Shown: positions 18,874-29,580 of the stretch, piece by piece
Numbering within the stretch: position 1 is the stretch's first letter
Layout: every line of letters begins with the position of its first letter
DNA from: Erwinia aphidicola
GTDB lineage: Bacteria > Pseudomonadota > Gammaproteobacteria > Enterobacterales > Enterobacteriaceae
Direction: 5' to 3'
DNA length: 64,000 nt
Assembly: GCF_024169515.1 (NCBI RefSeq)
Contig: NZ_JAMKCQ010000001.1
Span: 620,001-684,000, forward strand
The notes under the pieces: model-generated
Database searches by the model: none
The model's input: only the letters and a program-made list of their open reading frames with translations
Told to the model about the DNA's origin: nothing
Position numbers and translations under genes: made by a program

Positions 18874-19293
18874 TTAGCCGCGCGCGCCCACCGGGTTCAT
18901 GATGGTTTGCAGGATTTCCGGCTCAATTTTATACATTCCCCCGTAGAACGGGTCCACCACCAGCCAGCCGGGGAAGCCAAGCAGGGGAATATTGCCGAGC
19001 AGATACCACAGATTCGGGCTCTCTTTCAGCGGCAGGGTTTGCGGCACGTAGCCAGGCCGTTCCAGCATCACCCGGTATTTTTTCTTGCCGAAGTAGCTGC
19101 CGTTCGACTTAAGAAGGCTGACGGTTTTTGGCGTATAGCCTTCAGCCACCGCGATGCCCGTCTCATCCTGCACCACAAACTTCACCCCCGGGGGCTGAGT
19201 TTGCAGGGTCACATCCTGACGCTCACTGCCGACAATCGTCGCGCATCCACTTAACATCCACGCTGCTGCCAGCGCTGCTATCAGCCGTTTCAT
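18874..19293 (-). CDS. Small lipoprotein with a PEGA-like domain, function unknown
   Basis: The product has 139 residues from the ATG at 19293. It begins MKRLIAALAAAWMLSGC, a classic lipoprotein signal (lipobox LSGC, Cys 17), followed by ATIVGSERQDVTLQTQPPGVKFVVQDETG. That stretch resembles a PEGA-type beta-sandwich, as in many small envelope lipoproteins. The C-terminal half contains a hydrophobic WYLLGNIPLLGFPGWLVVDPFYGGMYKI segment that may dip into the membrane. The longer frame to 19350 lacks a sensible signal. I do not recognise a gene name. Confidence 0.8.
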   Translation of the reverse strand: MKRLIAALAAAWMLSGCATIVGSERQDVTLQTQPPGVKFVVQDETGIAVAEGYTPKTVSLLKSNGSYFGKKKYRVMLERPGYVPQTLPLKESPNLWYLLGNIPLLGFPGWLVVDPFYGGMYKIEPEILQTIMNPVGARG

Positions 19294-19400
19294 GGTTAAC
19301 CTGCTTTTATCCCAACATGACAGTAGTCTAAGCGTTGCGTGAACAAACAAGCGGGCTAATAGCGTATGAATTGGGCGCTTATTCCAGCCTTGGCCACCAG

Positions 19401-19736
19401 TCAGCCAAACATCTTTTCCAGATAGCGCTCAAGTGCCATGCGCGAGCTGAAGCCGTGGGGGATGCCGTAATGGTCGTTCGATTCCCCGGCCAGATACATC
19501 GGGAAACGCACATAGTGGTCGCAGGTTTTCACGTCTGATGATGCCAGTGCCAGCGACTGGCTGCGCTCCTTTAACGTCGGGTGGATCACCAGTGCCGTCC
19601 GCCCGAGGCGCGCCTCGCGATTGACGTAGACATAGTCTTCACCACGACGATAACCGTAGGTTTTTGTGGTAACCGCGTCCATTTCAAATCCCGCTTTTTC
19701 CAGTACGCGAGCAACCTCATCAGGTCGTAGATACAT
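19401..19736 (-). CDS. ygaC: YgaC family protein (DUF2002)
   Basis: The 111-residue product matches my memory of E. coli YgaC from its first residues ([17 protein letters not shown]) through [33 protein letters not shown] to [16 protein letters not shown]. Its function is unknown; the E. coli gene has been reported as Fur-regulated. It lies divergent to ygaM, as in E. coli. No signal peptide or membrane segment is visible, so it is probably cytoplasmic. Confidence 0.93.
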   Translation of the reverse strand: MYLRPDEVARVLEKAGFEMDAVTTKTYGYRRGEDYVYVNREARLGRTALVIHPTLKERSQSLALASSDVKTCDHYVRFPMYLAGESNDHYGIPHGFSSRMALERYLEKMFG

Positions 19737-19826
19737 GCTTATTCCTCTCAGTCTGCCAAACCCCGCAACCTTACAACGGCTGCGCAGTCAGGGCTTTCGG
19801 ATTAGTCCATAAACGCCGCCCGGCGG

Positions 19827-19854
19827 TTGGCGTTATGTGAAGCTGTTCTATACT
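19827..19854 (+). promoter_or_regulatory. Likely sigma-70 promoter of ygaM
   Basis: TTGGCG at 19827-19832 and TATACT at 19849-19854 are separated by 16 bp and lie about 33 bp before the ygaM ATG. Confidence 0.45.
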
Positions 19855-19886
19855 AATAGTAGGTTTTTACAGTAAGGGAGCAAAAA

Positions 19887-20210
19887 ATGTTCAACCGGAC
19901 ATCGAAAAATAACGATATCGACCTGAATCAGGATGTTTCCCAGCTGGCGGACAGCCTTGACGATCTGCTGAAGTCTTACGGCAGCAAAACCAAAGATGAA
20001 GTGGACGGCGCGCGCTCACGCGCAGAAGCGCTGTTGAAAGAGACGCGGGCGAAGCTGCACGGTAATAACCGCGTAACTCAGGCGGCGAAAGACGGTGCAG
20101 GACACGTTGATAACTACGTGCGCGACAAACCCTGGCACGGAGTTGGCATTGGTACCGCGCTGGGTATTTTTATCGGTGCACTGATCGCGACGACCACATC
20201 CTCACGCTGA
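19887..20210 (+). CDS. ygaM: YgaM, ElaB/YqjD-type (DUF883) membrane-anchored protein
   Basis: The 107-residue protein has a charged helical body (SQLADSLDDLLKSYGSKTKDEV, ARSRAEALLKETRAKL) and a C-terminal membrane helix (GVGIGTALGIFIGALIATTT) preceded by DKPWHGVG. This is the arrangement of YgaM/ElaB/YqjD proteins, some of which bind ribosomes at the inner membrane in stationary phase. An AAGGGAG ribosome-binding site precedes the ATG. It is the usual upstream neighbour of nrdHIEF. Confidence 0.93.
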   Translation: MFNRTSKNNDIDLNQDVSQLADSLDDLLKSYGSKTKDEVDGARSRAEALLKETRAKLHGNNRVTQAAKDGAGHVDNYVRDKPWHGVGIGTALGIFIGALIATTTSSR

Positions 20211-20239
20211 TTATTGGCAAAATTTAACTGATTGATCAT

Positions 20240-20270
20240 CGGCCCGTGGCGAAAGCTGCGGGCTTTTTTA
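20240..20270 (+). terminator. Rho-independent terminator of ygaM
   Basis: GCCCG at 20242-20246 pairs with CGGGC at 20259-20263, followed by seven T residues. Confidence 0.75.
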
Positions 20271-20346
20271 TTGCCTGAAAATTTTTTATCTGACGCAAAC
20301 CTTGCGGCACAAGGGCTGGATGCGAGGTGGATTACCAAATGCAAAA

Positions 20347-20362
20347 ATACTATATGTTGTGT
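20347..20362 (+). promoter_or_regulatory. NrdR box 1 upstream of nrdH
   Basis: ATACTATATGTTGTGT fits the NrdR box consensus (acaCwAtATaTwGtgt) well. NrdR is the ATP/dATP-sensing repressor of ribonucleotide reductase genes. The second box is 31 bp (three helical turns) downstream. Confidence 0.75.
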
Positions 20363-20377
20363 GGTTGCATTTCGGCA

Positions 20378-20393
20378 TCGCTATATCTAGTAT
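20378..20393 (+). promoter_or_regulatory. NrdR box 2 upstream of nrdH
   Basis: TCGCTATATCTAGTAT is a second, weaker NrdR box in phase with the first. Paired boxes three turns apart are the known arrangement in enterobacterial nrd promoters. Confidence 0.7.
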
Positions 20394-20500
20394 TTACTCC
20401 ATCAAGACCACGCAACAAGTTGTGGTCGCGGCGGCGCCAGTAGTGTTACCAGAAAGCGCCTGTTAAGCCAGTCAAACAGCCATCAAGGTAAATACGAATC

Positions 20501-20743
20501 ATGCGCATTATTATTTACACTAAAGATAACTGTGTCCAGTGCAATGCAACAAAAAACGCGATGGACAAGAAAGGGATTGATTATCAGCTGATTAATCTGG
20601 ACCACGAGCCGACCCACGTGGACGCGCTGAAATCGCTGGGCTACCGTCAGGTGCCGGTGGTCATGGCGGAGCAGGACCACTGGAGCGGCTTCCGCCCGGA
20701 CAAAATCCAGGCCCTGAGCCAGCTGGCACAGACGCGGGGATAA
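20501..20743 (+). CDS. nrdH: Glutaredoxin-like protein NrdH
   Basis: NrdH is the thioredoxin-reductase-dependent electron donor for the class Ib ribonucleotide reductase. The 80-residue protein has the redox motif CVQC at residues 11-14 and the substrate-binding loop WSGFRPDKI near the C-terminus, both diagnostic of NrdH. It opens the nrdHIEF operon about 108 bp after the second NrdR box. An AAGG precedes the ATG. The leader contains an imperfect hairpin at about 20406-20429 of unknown role. Confidence 0.97.
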   Translation: MRIIIYTKDNCVQCNATKNAMDKKGIDYQLINLDHEPTHVDALKSLGYRQVPVVMAEQDHWSGFRPDKIQALSQLAQTRG

Positions 20744-20747
20744 GCTC

Positions 20748-21158
20748 ATGACAACGCTGGTCTACTTCTCCAGCCTGTCAGAAAACACCCATCGTTTTAT
20801 TACCCGTTTAGATCTGCCAGCCCGGCGTATCCCGCTGGATAACGCTCAGCGCCTGCAGGTCGATGAACCTTACATCCTGATAGTGCCGAGCTACGGCGGC
20901 GGCACCGCTCAGGGTGCGGTGCCTAAACAGGTAATTCAGTTTCTGAATGACACCCACAATCGTCAGCTGATCCGCGGCGTTATCGCCGCTGGCAACCGCA
21001 ATTTTGGCGAGGCTTTTTGCCTGGCTGGCGACATTATTGCGCGTAAATGTCAGGTGCCTTACCTCTATCGCTTTGAGCTGATGGGCACCGCTGACGATAT
21101 CGCTAACGTTTACCACGGAGTAACCCAATTTTGGCAGCGACAGACAGCACACTCATAG
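20748..21158 (+). CDS. nrdI: Flavodoxin-like protein NrdI
   Basis: NrdI is an FMN protein that supplies oxidant for assembly of the dimanganese-tyrosyl radical in NrdF. The 136-residue sequence has the phosphate-binding N-terminal loop [13 protein letters not shown], the [14 protein letters not shown] loop and [16 protein letters not shown], all typical. It starts 4 bp after nrdH and overlaps the nrdE start region by 28 bp. Confidence 0.97.
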   Translation: MTTLVYFSSLSENTHRFITRLDLPARRIPLDNAQRLQVDEPYILIVPSYGGGTAQGAVPKQVIQFLNDTHNRQLIRGVIAAGNRNFGEAFCLAGDIIARKCQVPYLYRFELMGTADDIANVYHGVTQFWQRQTAHS

Positions 21159-23281
21159 AGGCCCAGCCGGCCACTGCCGATTATCACGCGCTCAACGCGA
21201 TGCTTAATCTGTACGATGCCGAAGGCCATATTCAGTTTGAAAAAGATCGCGAGGCTACGCGCCAGTATTTTATCCAGCACGTGATCCCTAACAGCGTGCG
21301 GTTCGATTCCATTGCTGAACGCCTGCAGTATCTGGTTTCCGAAGGCTATTACGAAGCCGACGTGCTGAATGCCTATCCGTTTGAGTTCGTCTGTTCGCTG
21401 TTCCAGCAGGCTTATGAGCGCCGTTTCCGCTTCCAGACCTTCCTCGGCGCGTGGAAGTTTTACACCAGCTATACGCTGAAGACCTTCGACGGCAAGCGCT
21501 ACCTGGAAGGCTTCACCGAGCGCGTCTGCATGGTGGCGCTAACGCTGGCCCAGGGCGACCAGGCGCTGGCGCACGCGCTTACCGATGAGATCCTGTCCGG
21601 GCGTTTCCAGCCTGCAACGCCCACCTTCCTCAACTGCGGCAAGCAGCAGCGCGGTGAGCTGGTCTCCTGCTTCCTGCTGCGCATTGAAGACAATATGGAG
21701 TCGATTGGCCGCGCGGTGAACTCAGCCCTGCAGCTCTCCAAGCGCGGCGGCGGCGTGGCGTTCCTGCTCTCTAACCTGCGCGAATCCGGCGCGCCGATCA
21801 AGCGCATCGAGAACCAGTCGTCCGGCGTGATCCCGGTGATGAAGATGCTGGAGGATGCGTTCTCTTACGCCAACCAGCTCGGCGCACGTCAGGGTGCTGG
21901 CGCGGTGTATCTGAATGCGCACCACCCTGATATCCTGCGCTTCCTCGACACCAAGCGCGAAAATGCCGATGAGAAAATCCGCATTAAAACGCTGTCGCTC
22001 GGCGTGGTGATCCCGGATGTGACCTTCCAGCTGGCGAAAGATAACCAGCCCATGGCGCTGTTCTCACCCTATGACGTTGAGCGTATTTACGGCCTGCCGT
22101 TTGCCGATATCAGCATCAGCGAAAAGTATGAAGAGATGCTGGCCGACGAGCGCATTCGCCGCACCTTTATTAACCCGCGTGAATTTTTCCAGACGCTGGC
22201 CGAGATCCAGTTTGAGTCCGGCTATCCGTACATCATGTTTGAAGACACGGTGAACCGCGCTAACCCGATCCACGGGCGCATTAACATGAGCAACCTGTGT
22301 TCGGAAATTTTGCAGGTCAACACCCCCACCGAATACAATGATGACCTCAGCTATCGCCGCATCGGCAAGGATATCTCCTGTAATCTGGGTTCGCTGAATA
22401 TTGCGCACACCATGGATTCGCCGGACTTTGCCCGCACGGTTGAGATTGCGGTACGCGGCCTGACGGCGGTTTCCGATCAGAGCCACATCCATTCAGTGCC
22501 GTCGATTGAACAGGGGAATGCCCAGTCGCATGCTATTGGCCTCGGGCAGATGAACCTGCACGGTTACCTGGCACGCGAAGGTGTCCACTACGGTTCCGAA
22601 GCCGGGCTGGATTTCACCAATATCTACTTCTACACCATCACTTATCACGCGCTGCGAACCTCAAACCTGCTGGCGCGCGAGCGGGAAAGCACTTTCAGCG
22701 GCTTCAGCGATTCGCGCTATGCCAGCGGTGAATACTTTCATCAGTACGTTGAGCAGAGCTGGCAGCCGCGCACCTCGCAGGTTGCCGAGCTGTTTGCCGC
22801 AGCCGGGATTGCCATCCCGACGCAGCAGCAGTGGCGCGAGCTGAAAGAGTCGGTGATGCAGTACGGCCTGTATAACCAGAATTTACAGGCGATCCCGCCG
22901 ACCGGTTCAATCTCGTATATCAATCACGCCACGTCGAGTATTCACCCGATTGTGTCGCGCATTGAGATCCGCAAAGAGGGCAAGACCGGGCGGGTGTACT
23001 ACCCTGCTCCGTTTATGAATAACCATAATCAGCAGTTTTACCGTGATGCCTATGACATTGGCCCGGAAGCGATTATCGACACCTACGCGGAGGCAACGCG
23101 CCATGTCGATCAGGGGCTGTCGCTGACGCTGTTCTTCCGCGATACCGCCACCACGCGCGATATCAATAAGGCGCAGATTTACGCGTGGAAGAAAGGGATA
23201 AAGACACTTTATTACATCCGCCTGCGCCAGATGGCCCTGCTGGGGACCGAAGTGGAAGGCTGCGTCTCCTGCTCACTGTAA
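21131..23281 (+). CDS. nrdE: Class Ib ribonucleoside-diphosphate reductase alpha subunit NrdE
   Basis: NrdE reduces ribonucleoside diphosphates to deoxyribonucleotides. The 716-residue protein has the paired redox cysteines in [14 protein letters not shown] and [13 protein letters not shown], the radical-site cysteine in [11 protein letters not shown], the [21 protein letters not shown] active-site stretch ([14 protein letters not shown]) and a C-terminal CVSC pair for reduction by NrdH. The best start is the TTG at 21131, with GGAG at 21117-21120. It yields [12 protein letters not shown] before the conserved [13 protein letters not shown], and no ATG lies in a suitable place. It overlaps nrdI by 28 bp. 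Confidence 0.96.
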   Translation: MAATDSTLIEAQPATADYHALNAMLNLYDAEGHIQFEKDREATRQYFIQHVIPNSVRFDSIAERLQYLVSEGYYEADVLNAYPFEFVCSLFQQAYERRFRFQTFLGAWKFYTSYTLKTFDGKRYLEGFTERVCMVALTLAQGDQALAHALTDEILSGRFQPATPTFLNCGKQQRGELVSCFLLRIEDNMESIGRAVNSALQLSKRGGGVAFLLSNLRESGAPIKRIENQSSGVIPVMKMLEDAFSYANQLGARQGAGAVYLNAHHPDILRFLDTKRENADEKIRIKTLSLGVVIPDVTFQLAKDNQPMALFSPYDVERIYGLPFADISISEKYEEMLADERIRRTFINPREFFQTLAEIQFESGYPYIMFEDTVNRANPIHGRINMSNLCSEILQVNTPTEYNDDLSYRRIGKDISCNLGSLNIAHTMDSPDFARTVEIAVRGLTAVSDQSHIHSVPSIEQGNAQSHAIGLGQMNLHGYLAREGVHYGSEAGLDFTNIYFYTITYHALRTSNLLARERESTFSGFSDSRYASGEYFHQYVEQSWQPRTSQVAELFAAAGIAIPTQQQWRELKESVMQYGLYNQNLQAIPPTGSISYINHATSSIHPIVSRIEIRKEGKTGRVYYPAPFMNNHNQQFYRDAYDIGPEAIIDTYAEATRHVDQGLSLTLFFRDTATTRDINKAQIYAWKKGIKTLYYIRLRQMALLGTEVEGCVSCSL

Positions 23282-23293
23282 AAACAACGCTGC

Positions 23294-24345
<1,052 letters not shown>

Positions 24346-24358
24346 TCTCTTCAGCAGT

Positions 24359-24381
24359 GGCTGCCGACGGCAGCCATTTTT
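24359..24381 (+). terminator. Rho-independent terminator of nrdHIEF
   Basis: GGCTGCCGACGGCAGCC forms a 7-bp stem followed by ATTTTT, starting 14 bp after the nrdF stop. Confidence 0.85.
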
Positions 24382-24637
24382 CGCCGCCCCCCAGTTTTAT
24401 TAGTCATTAAATTTCAGCCATTCACCTGCCGATTATTGAGATAAATATGACAGTTTTCTGACGATTATTTTCCGCGTATCCCTCCCCAATTACACACCAA
24501 TTACGGCCCTACCAGGACCATTCTCAACAGAATATTCATTTTTTTCACCCTCGCTCAATCCGCTGCAATCCCTTACCCGCTCTGGCATTAGCCAGGACGG
24601 ACATCTCATTATGCATTTTTGATCTGGCCATTTAGGG

Positions 24638-24665
24638 TTGTCTCAGATTCTGAGTGTGCTACGGT
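24638..24665 (+). promoter_or_regulatory. proU promoter
   Basis: TTGTCT (24638-24643) and TACGGT (24660-24665) with 16-bp spacing lie about 75 bp before proV. The sequence between them, CTCAGATTCTGAGTGTG, closely resembles the osmoregulated proU promoter of E. coli as I remember it. Confidence 0.65.
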
Positions 24666-24740
24666 ATAGGCCGATAATATTTGACCACACAGAAGAGATA
24701 ATATAATAAAACCCACCAATAACCGGGAATGAATTAATGC

Positions 24741-25937
24741 ATGGCTATTAAATTAGAAGTTAAGAATTTATATAAAGTCTTTGGGGAAAATCCCGAGCGC
24801 GCATTTAAGCATATTGAAAAAGGGATCAGTAAAGAGGCACTGCTGGAGAAAACCGGCCTGTCTCTTGGCGTGAAAGACGCCAGTCTGGCCATTGAAGAAG
24901 GCGAGATCTTTGTCATCATGGGGTTATCCGGCTCAGGGAAATCCACCATGGTTCGCCTTCTCAATCGTCTGATAGAACCCACCCGCGGCCAGGTCATCAT
25001 TGATGGCGAAGATATTGCAAAAATATCTGATAGCGCATTACGCGAAGTCCGCAGAAATAAAATCAGCATGGTATTCCAGTCATTCGCACTGATGCCACAT
25101 ATGAACGTGTTAAATAATACCGCCTTCGGCATGGAATTAGCTGGCGTCCCGTTACAGGAGCGCCAGGATAAAGCCATGGATGCGCTGCGCCAGGTGGGTC
25201 TGGATAATTATGCTCATGCTTATCCCGATGAACTCTCCGGCGGGATGCGTCAGCGCGTTGGATTAGCGCGTGCGCTGGCAATTAACCCCGACATATTATT
25301 GATGGATGAGGCTTTCTCCGCGCTCGATCCCCTGATTCGTACCGAAATGCAGGATGAGCTGGTGAAATTACAGTCGCGCCATCAGCGCACTATCGTATTT
25401 ATCTCTCACGATCTCGACGAAGCGATGCGCATTGGCGACCGCATTGCCATTATGCAGGGCGGCGAAGTGGTGCAGGTCGGCACCCCGGATGAGATCCTGA
25501 ATAATCCGGCCAATGACTACGTGCGCACCTTCTTCCGCGGCGTCGATATCAGCCAGGTATTTAGCGCAAAAGATATCGCCCGCCGCAGTGCCGCCGCGCT
25601 GATCCGTAAAGCGCCCGGCTTCGGCCCGCGCTCGGCAATCAAACTGCTGCAGGATAATGACCGCGAGTATGGCTACGTGCTGGAAAAACAGCGCTTTGTC
25701 GGCACCGTATCGATTGACTCGCTGAAGGCCGCGCTGGCCGCCGGTGAAGGGCTGGACCAGGCGATGCTGGCAAGCCCGACGCCGGTGGCGGCCGAGACTT
25801 CGCTGAGCGATCTGCTCTCCCACGTGGCGCAGGCACCCTGCGCGGTGCCGATTACCGGCGACGAGGGTCAGTACATCGGCATTATTTCCAAAGGCATGTT
25901 ATTGCAGGCATTAGATCGTGACGGGGGTCAGGCATGA
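24741..25937 (+). CDS. proV: Glycine betaine/L-proline ABC transporter ATP-binding protein ProV
   Basis: ProV energises osmoprotectant import by ProVWX. The 398-residue protein has Walker A (GLSGSGKST, about 58-66), the ABC signature [15 protein letters not shown], Walker [15 protein letters not shown] and the H-loop ISHDLDEAM. The C-terminal 120 residues form a tandem CBS module, which senses ionic strength in related transporters. The N-terminus ([20 protein letters not shown]) matches the family. The stop overlaps the proW start as ATGA. Confidence 0.98.
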   Translation: MAIKLEVKNLYKVFGENPERAFKHIEKGISKEALLEKTGLSLGVKDASLAIEEGEIFVIMGLSGSGKSTMVRLLNRLIEPTRGQVIIDGEDIAKISDSALREVRRNKISMVFQSFALMPHMNVLNNTAFGMELAGVPLQERQDKAMDALRQVGLDNYAHAYPDELSGGMRQRVGLARALAINPDILLMDEAFSALDPLIRTEMQDELVKLQSRHQRTIVFISHDLDEAMRIGDRIAIMQGGEVVQVGTPDEILNNPANDYVRTFFRGVDISQVFSAKDIARRSAAALIRKAPGFGPRSAIKLLQDNDREYGYVLEKQRFVGTVSIDSLKAALAAGEGLDQAMLASPTPVAAETSLSDLLSHVAQAPCAVPITGDEGQYIGIISKGMLLQALDRDGGQA

Positions 25938-27100
25938 GCGAGCAAACCAGTAATCCGTGGGACACCAGCGCCCAGACCACCCGCGCACCTGCTGACGGTA
26001 GCACGGCCACCAGCAGCAGCGATCCGTGGGGTTCTCCCTCGGATACCGCCACCAGCCAGCCCGCACCCGATGCGGCAGCAGGCGGCAGTTCGGACGCCTG
26101 GGGCACTCCCTCCGGCGGCGGGCATGACGCGGCGACCAGCGGCAGCGACTGGCTGAACAACGCTCCGGCTCCGCAGGCCGAGCACTTCAATATTCTTGAC
26201 CCGTTTCACAAAACGCTGATCCCACTCGACGGCTGGGTAACCACGGCGATTGACTGGATCGTTTCCCACTTCCGCCCGCTGTTTCAGGGGATCCGCCTGC
26301 CGGTGGACTATATCCTCAGCGCCTTTCAGCACATGCTGCTGGGCATGCCGGCCCCGGTGGCGATTATAGTCTTCTCGCTTATTGCCTGGCAGCTCTCCAG
26401 CCTCGGCATGGGCATCGCCACCCTGGTGTCGCTGATTGCGATTGGCGCGATTGGTGCCTGGTCGCAGGCCATGGTGACGCTGGCGCTGGTGCTGACCGCC
26501 CTGCTGTTCTGCATTATTATCGGGCTGCCGCTTGGCATCTGGCTGGCGCGCAGCCAACGTGCGGCAAAGATTATTCGTCCACTGCTCGATGCGATGCAGA
26601 CCACTCCGGCGTTTGTTTACCTGGTGCCTATCGTGATGCTGTTCGGCATCGGTAACGTACCCGGCGTGGTGGTGACCATTATCTTCGCCCTGCCGCCGAT
26701 TGTGCGCCTGACCATTCTGGGGATTAAGCAGGTACCCGCCGATCTGGTGGAAGCCGCAGAATCCTTCGGAGCCAGCCCGCGCCAGATGCTGTTTAAAGTA
26801 CAGCTGCCGCTGGCGATGCCGACCATTATGGCCGGGGTTAACCAGACCCTGATGCTGGCGCTGTCGATGGTGGTTATCGCCTCGATGATCGCCGTGGGCG
26901 GCCTCGGCCAGATGGTGCTGCGCGGGATTGGCCGCCTCGATATGGGGCTGGCAACCGTCGGTGGCGTCGGCATCGTGATTCTGGCGATTATCCTCGACCG
27001 CCTGACCCAGTCACTTGGCCGTGACAGCCGCAGCCGCGGTAACCGCCGCTGGTACGCCAGCGGTCCTCTGGGGCTGATTACCCGCCCGTTCGTCAAATAA
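25934..27100 (+). CDS. proW: Glycine betaine/L-proline ABC transporter permease ProW
   Basis: ProW is the membrane subunit of the ProU importer. Its first roughly 75 residues are a low-complexity, periplasm-facing tail with repeated (N/D)(P/A)WG-type units ([22 protein letters not shown]). It is somewhat longer than the E. coli tail, bringing the protein to 388 residues against about 354. From [15 protein letters not shown] onward it is near-identical to E. coli ProW, with several membrane helices and the coupling segment [24 protein letters not shown]. It overlaps proV by 4 bp. Confidence 0.97.
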   Translation: MSEQTSNPWDTSAQTTRAPADGSTATSSSDPWGSPSDTATSQPAPDAAAGGSSDAWGTPSGGGHDAATSGSDWLNNAPAPQAEHFNILDPFHKTLIPLDGWVTTAIDWIVSHFRPLFQGIRLPVDYILSAFQHMLLGMPAPVAIIVFSLIAWQLSSLGMGIATLVSLIAIGAIGAWSQAMVTLALVLTALLFCIIIGLPLGIWLARSQRAAKIIRPLLDAMQTTPAFVYLVPIVMLFGIGNVPGVVVTIIFALPPIVRLTILGIKQVPADLVEAAESFGASPRQMLFKVQLPLAMPTIMAGVNQTLMLALSMVVIASMIAVGGLGQMVLRGIGRLDMGLATVGGVGIVILAIILDRLTQSLGRDSRSRGNRRWYASGPLGLITRPFVK

Positions 27101-27168
27101 CGCTTCCGGCGGCGCCCGTTGCGCGCCGCCTGCCTCCTCCGCAAGACCCATGATAAAAAGGAATAACT

Positions 27169-28164
27169 ATGCGCAAGATGACCTTGCTGGCCGCTGCATT
27201 CACCACTCTGGCTACCGTTCAGGTTTCTGCCGCCGATTTACCGGGTAAAGGCATTACCGTTAAGCCGGCTCAGAGCACCATCACCGAAGAGACATTCCAG
27301 ACGCTGCTGGTGAGCCGCGCGCTGGAGAAGCTCGGCTACACCGTCGATGACCCGAGTGAAGTTGACTATAACGTGGCTTACACCTCGATCGCCGCAGGTG
27401 ATACGACGTTTATCGCCACCAACTGGCAGCCGCTGCATGATGATATGTATAAGGCCGCCGGCGGCGATGCCAAATTCTATCGCCAGGGCACCTATGTGCA
27501 GGGCGCGGCGCAGGGGTATTTGATCGACAAAAAAACCGCTGAGAAGTACCACATTACGCGTATCGACCAGCTAAAAGATGCGAAAATCGCCAAACTGTTT
27601 GATACCAACGAAGACGGCAAAGCCGATCTGACCGGCTGTACGCCTGGCTGGGGCTGTGAAGCGGTGATTAATCACCAGATACAAGCCTACGACCTGAGCA
27701 ACACCGTGGAGCATAACCAGGGAAACTATTCGGCGATGATTGCCGATACCATCACCCGCTTTAAAGAGGGCAAGCCGGTGCTGTATTACACCTGGACGCC
27801 GTACTGGGTAAGCGATGTACTGGTTCCGGGCCGTGATGTGGTGTGGCTGCAGGTGCCATTCTCCTCCATGCCGGGCGAGCAGAAAGATGTGGATACCAGG
27901 CTGCCGAACGGGGCGAACTATGGCTTCCCGGTGAACACCATGCATATCGTGGCGAACAAAGCCTGGGCGGAGAAGAATCCAGCCGCGGCGAAGCTGTTTG
28001 CCGAGATGAAGCTGCCGATTGCCGATATCAATGCGCAGAACTCGCGTATGCACCAGGGCCAGTCTTCCGAAGCGGATATTAATGCTCACGTTGACGGCTG
28101 GATCAAAGCGCATCAGGCCCAGTTCGATGGCTGGGTGAAAGACGCGCTGGCTGCGGGTAAATAA
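27169..28164 (+). CDS. proX: Glycine betaine/L-proline periplasmic binding protein ProX
   Basis: ProX captures glycine betaine and proline betaine for ProVW. The 331-residue precursor has a signal peptide ending VSAADLPG (cut near residue 21). The ligand box of tryptophans is represented by [17 protein letters not shown] and [11 protein letters not shown], matching the three Trp residues that cage the trimethylammonium group in E. coli ProX. An AAGGAA ribosome-binding site precedes the ATG. It is the last gene of proU and is followed by a large repeat array. Confidence 0.98.
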   Translation: MRKMTLLAAAFTTLATVQVSAADLPGKGITVKPAQSTITEETFQTLLVSRALEKLGYTVDDPSEVDYNVAYTSIAAGDTTFIATNWQPLHDDMYKAAGGDAKFYRQGTYVQGAAQGYLIDKKTAEKYHITRIDQLKDAKIAKLFDTNEDGKADLTGCTPGWGCEAVINHQIQAYDLSNTVEHNQGNYSAMIADTITRFKEGKPVLYYTWTPYWVSDVLVPGRDVVWLQVPFSSMPGEQKDVDTRLPNGANYGFPVNTMHIVANKAWAEKNPAAAKLFAEMKLPIADINAQNSRMHQGQSSEADINAHVDGWIKAHQAQFDGWVKDALAAGK

Positions 28165-28189
28165 ATCAGCCTTGATTACCGGTTAACGC

Positions 28190-28774
28190 GGGGCGACCCG
28201 AAAAGCGGTCGCCCCCTACATTGAGTCCGCGTGGCCAATAGGATTTTCGCAGGGGGCGACCTTCTTTTCGGTCGACCCATGCATTGAGTCCGCGTGGCCA
28301 ATAGGATTTTCGCAGGGGGCGACCTTCTTTTCGGTCGACCCATGCATTGAGTCCGCGTGGCTAATAGGATTTTCGCAGGGGGCGACCTTCTTTTCGGTCG
28401 ACCCATGCATTGAGTCCGCGTGGCCAATAGGATTTTCGCAGGGGGCGACCTTCTTTTCGGTCGACCCATGCATTGAGTCCGCGTGGCCAGGATGATTTTC
28501 GTAGGGGGCGGCCTTCTTTTCGGTCGACCCATGCATTGAGTCCGCGTGGCCAATAGGATTTTCGTAGGGGTCGACCTTCTTTTTCGGTCGACCCATGCAT
28601 TGAGTCCGCGTGGCCAATAGGATTTTCGCAGGGGGCGACCTTCTTTTCGGTCGACCCATGCATTGAGTCCGCGTGGCCAATAGGATTTTCGTAGGGGTCG
28701 ACCTTCTTTTTCGGTCGACCTTATGGCGCTACAATCCTAAATTCGGGGCGACCCGAAAAGCGGTCACCCCCTAC
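28190..28774. repeat. 63-bp tandem repeat array flanked by two matching REP-like palindromes
   Basis: Eight units begin at 28220, 28283, 28346, 28409, 28472, 28535, 28599 and 28662. Each consists of ATTGAGTCCGCGTGG, a linker with AGGATTTTCG, and a palindrome of the form GGGGCGACC-CTTCTTTTC-GGTCGACCC. Spacing is exactly 63 bp except one 64-bp step. Three copies have GTAG before the palindrome; most have GCAG. Single palindromes in the opposite orientation (GGGGCGACC-CGAAAAGC-GGTCGCCCC-CTAC) flank the array at 28190-28219 and 28745-28774. Because 63 is a multiple of three, the array shows open frames of 21-residue repeats, which I regard as chance. Confidence 0.92.
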
Positions 28775-29522
28775 GGTTATCCTGCCAGGCGGACAACTGG
28801 TTTGTCCTGTCAATTATCATGTGAGTAAAATAGTTTTCTGGATTACTATTAGCCTATGAGACATTTCTTTAGTCCACATAGATTGTCATGAACGCCTCCC
28901 GCTCTGGCCTTAATCTCGTCCAGATTGCGCCAGTCTCTGCCGCTAGTGCTCTGCCCCTCGCCTGTTACCACGATGCCCAATCCACTGCTGGCCCTGATTA
29001 TCGGGATTCTGCTACTCGACCTGCCGCTGCAGGCCGGGCACATTACTCATCTGAGTGCGATCGTTCAGCCGGGTATAAGGTTTGTACAATCGGTGTTTTG
29101 TTAACCTTACTTAACCTTTTTAACGGGTGGTACGGCTTGATTTCCAGGGCGCTGGCCAATGATTTTTTGCGGAAAAAATGAAGTTTTTTCAGACACCACG
29201 GCCTGTTAACGCATTTCGCACTCTGGTAAGGTTATGCGCAATTTATTCAGGCTGGTTATTTTTTCACGTGAAATTATTCAGTTATTGCGTAAAAAGCGCT
29301 CGGGTAATTCACTAATTTTGTTACCGGGTTACTGTCCCATTTTAATACTGCTCCATCACCAACTTGTGCCAGCCCAATCGGTTTTTGGCCTGCTGTGTAC
29401 CCCATTGTATGCACAGCATTGCTCTTTCGCGCACTAAGCGCCCTGGGTTATGGAAAGACCTGGAAACTACTGATGATGACAGCAGCATAGTGAACACCAT
29501 CACAGGCTGGCGAAATGTCGCG

Positions 29523-29550
29523 TTACTTTATTAGTCATCATCGTTACTAT
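29523..29550 (+). promoter_or_regulatory. Candidate emrR promoter
   Basis: TTACTT (29523-29528) and TACTAT (29545-29550) are spaced by 16 bp and lie about 30 bp before the emrR start codon. A palindrome follows directly downstream. Confidence 0.45.
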
Positions 29551-29551
29551 A

Positions 29552-29565
29552 CCAGTTGCAACTAG
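29552..29565 (+). promoter_or_regulatory. Candidate EmrR operator
   Basis: The core AGTTGCAACT (29554-29563) is a perfect 10-bp palindrome sitting right after the putative -10 element. That is a suitable place for autorepression by the MarR-family dimer EmrR. Assignment is by position and symmetry only. Confidence 0.4.
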
Positions 29566-29580
29566 TGAGGTTCCTTCAGA

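Larger units (their letters stand above)
24346..24740 (+). promoter_or_regulatory. nrdF-proV intergenic region
   Basis: This 395-bp AT-rich gap holds the nrdF terminator at its left end and the proU promoter at its right end. In E. coli the proU region is bent, AT-rich DNA silenced by H-NS at low osmolarity; the A/T-rich composition here is consistent with that. No gene is visible. Confidence 0.6.
28775..29580. other. About 800 bp without a convincing gene between the repeat array and emrR
   Basis: E. coli has ygaZ and ygaH between proX and emrR; neither is present here. A short frame at 28973-29104 encodes a 43-residue hydrophobic peptide (MPNPLLALIIGILLL...) without a ribosome-binding site and may be a membrane-gene remnant or chance. 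The region is AT-rich from 29100 onward. The emrR promoter lies at its right end. Confidence 0.55.

Noticed and set aside
24669..24678. GCCGATAATA resembling a sigma-28 -10 element before proV
   Set aside because: No -35 partner and no flagellar link; the neighbouring proU sigma-70 promoter explains the region.
28176..28680. Long open frames encoding 21-residue repeats (TRTQCMGRPKRRSPPAKIL type)
   Set aside because: They exist because the 63-bp repeat period is a multiple of three. There is no ribosome-binding site, two frames are open at once, and the array is explained by palindromic repeats.
28190..28774. CRISPR array
   Set aside because: The units are contiguous tandem repeats with nearly identical linkers, not unique spacers, and no cas genes are near.
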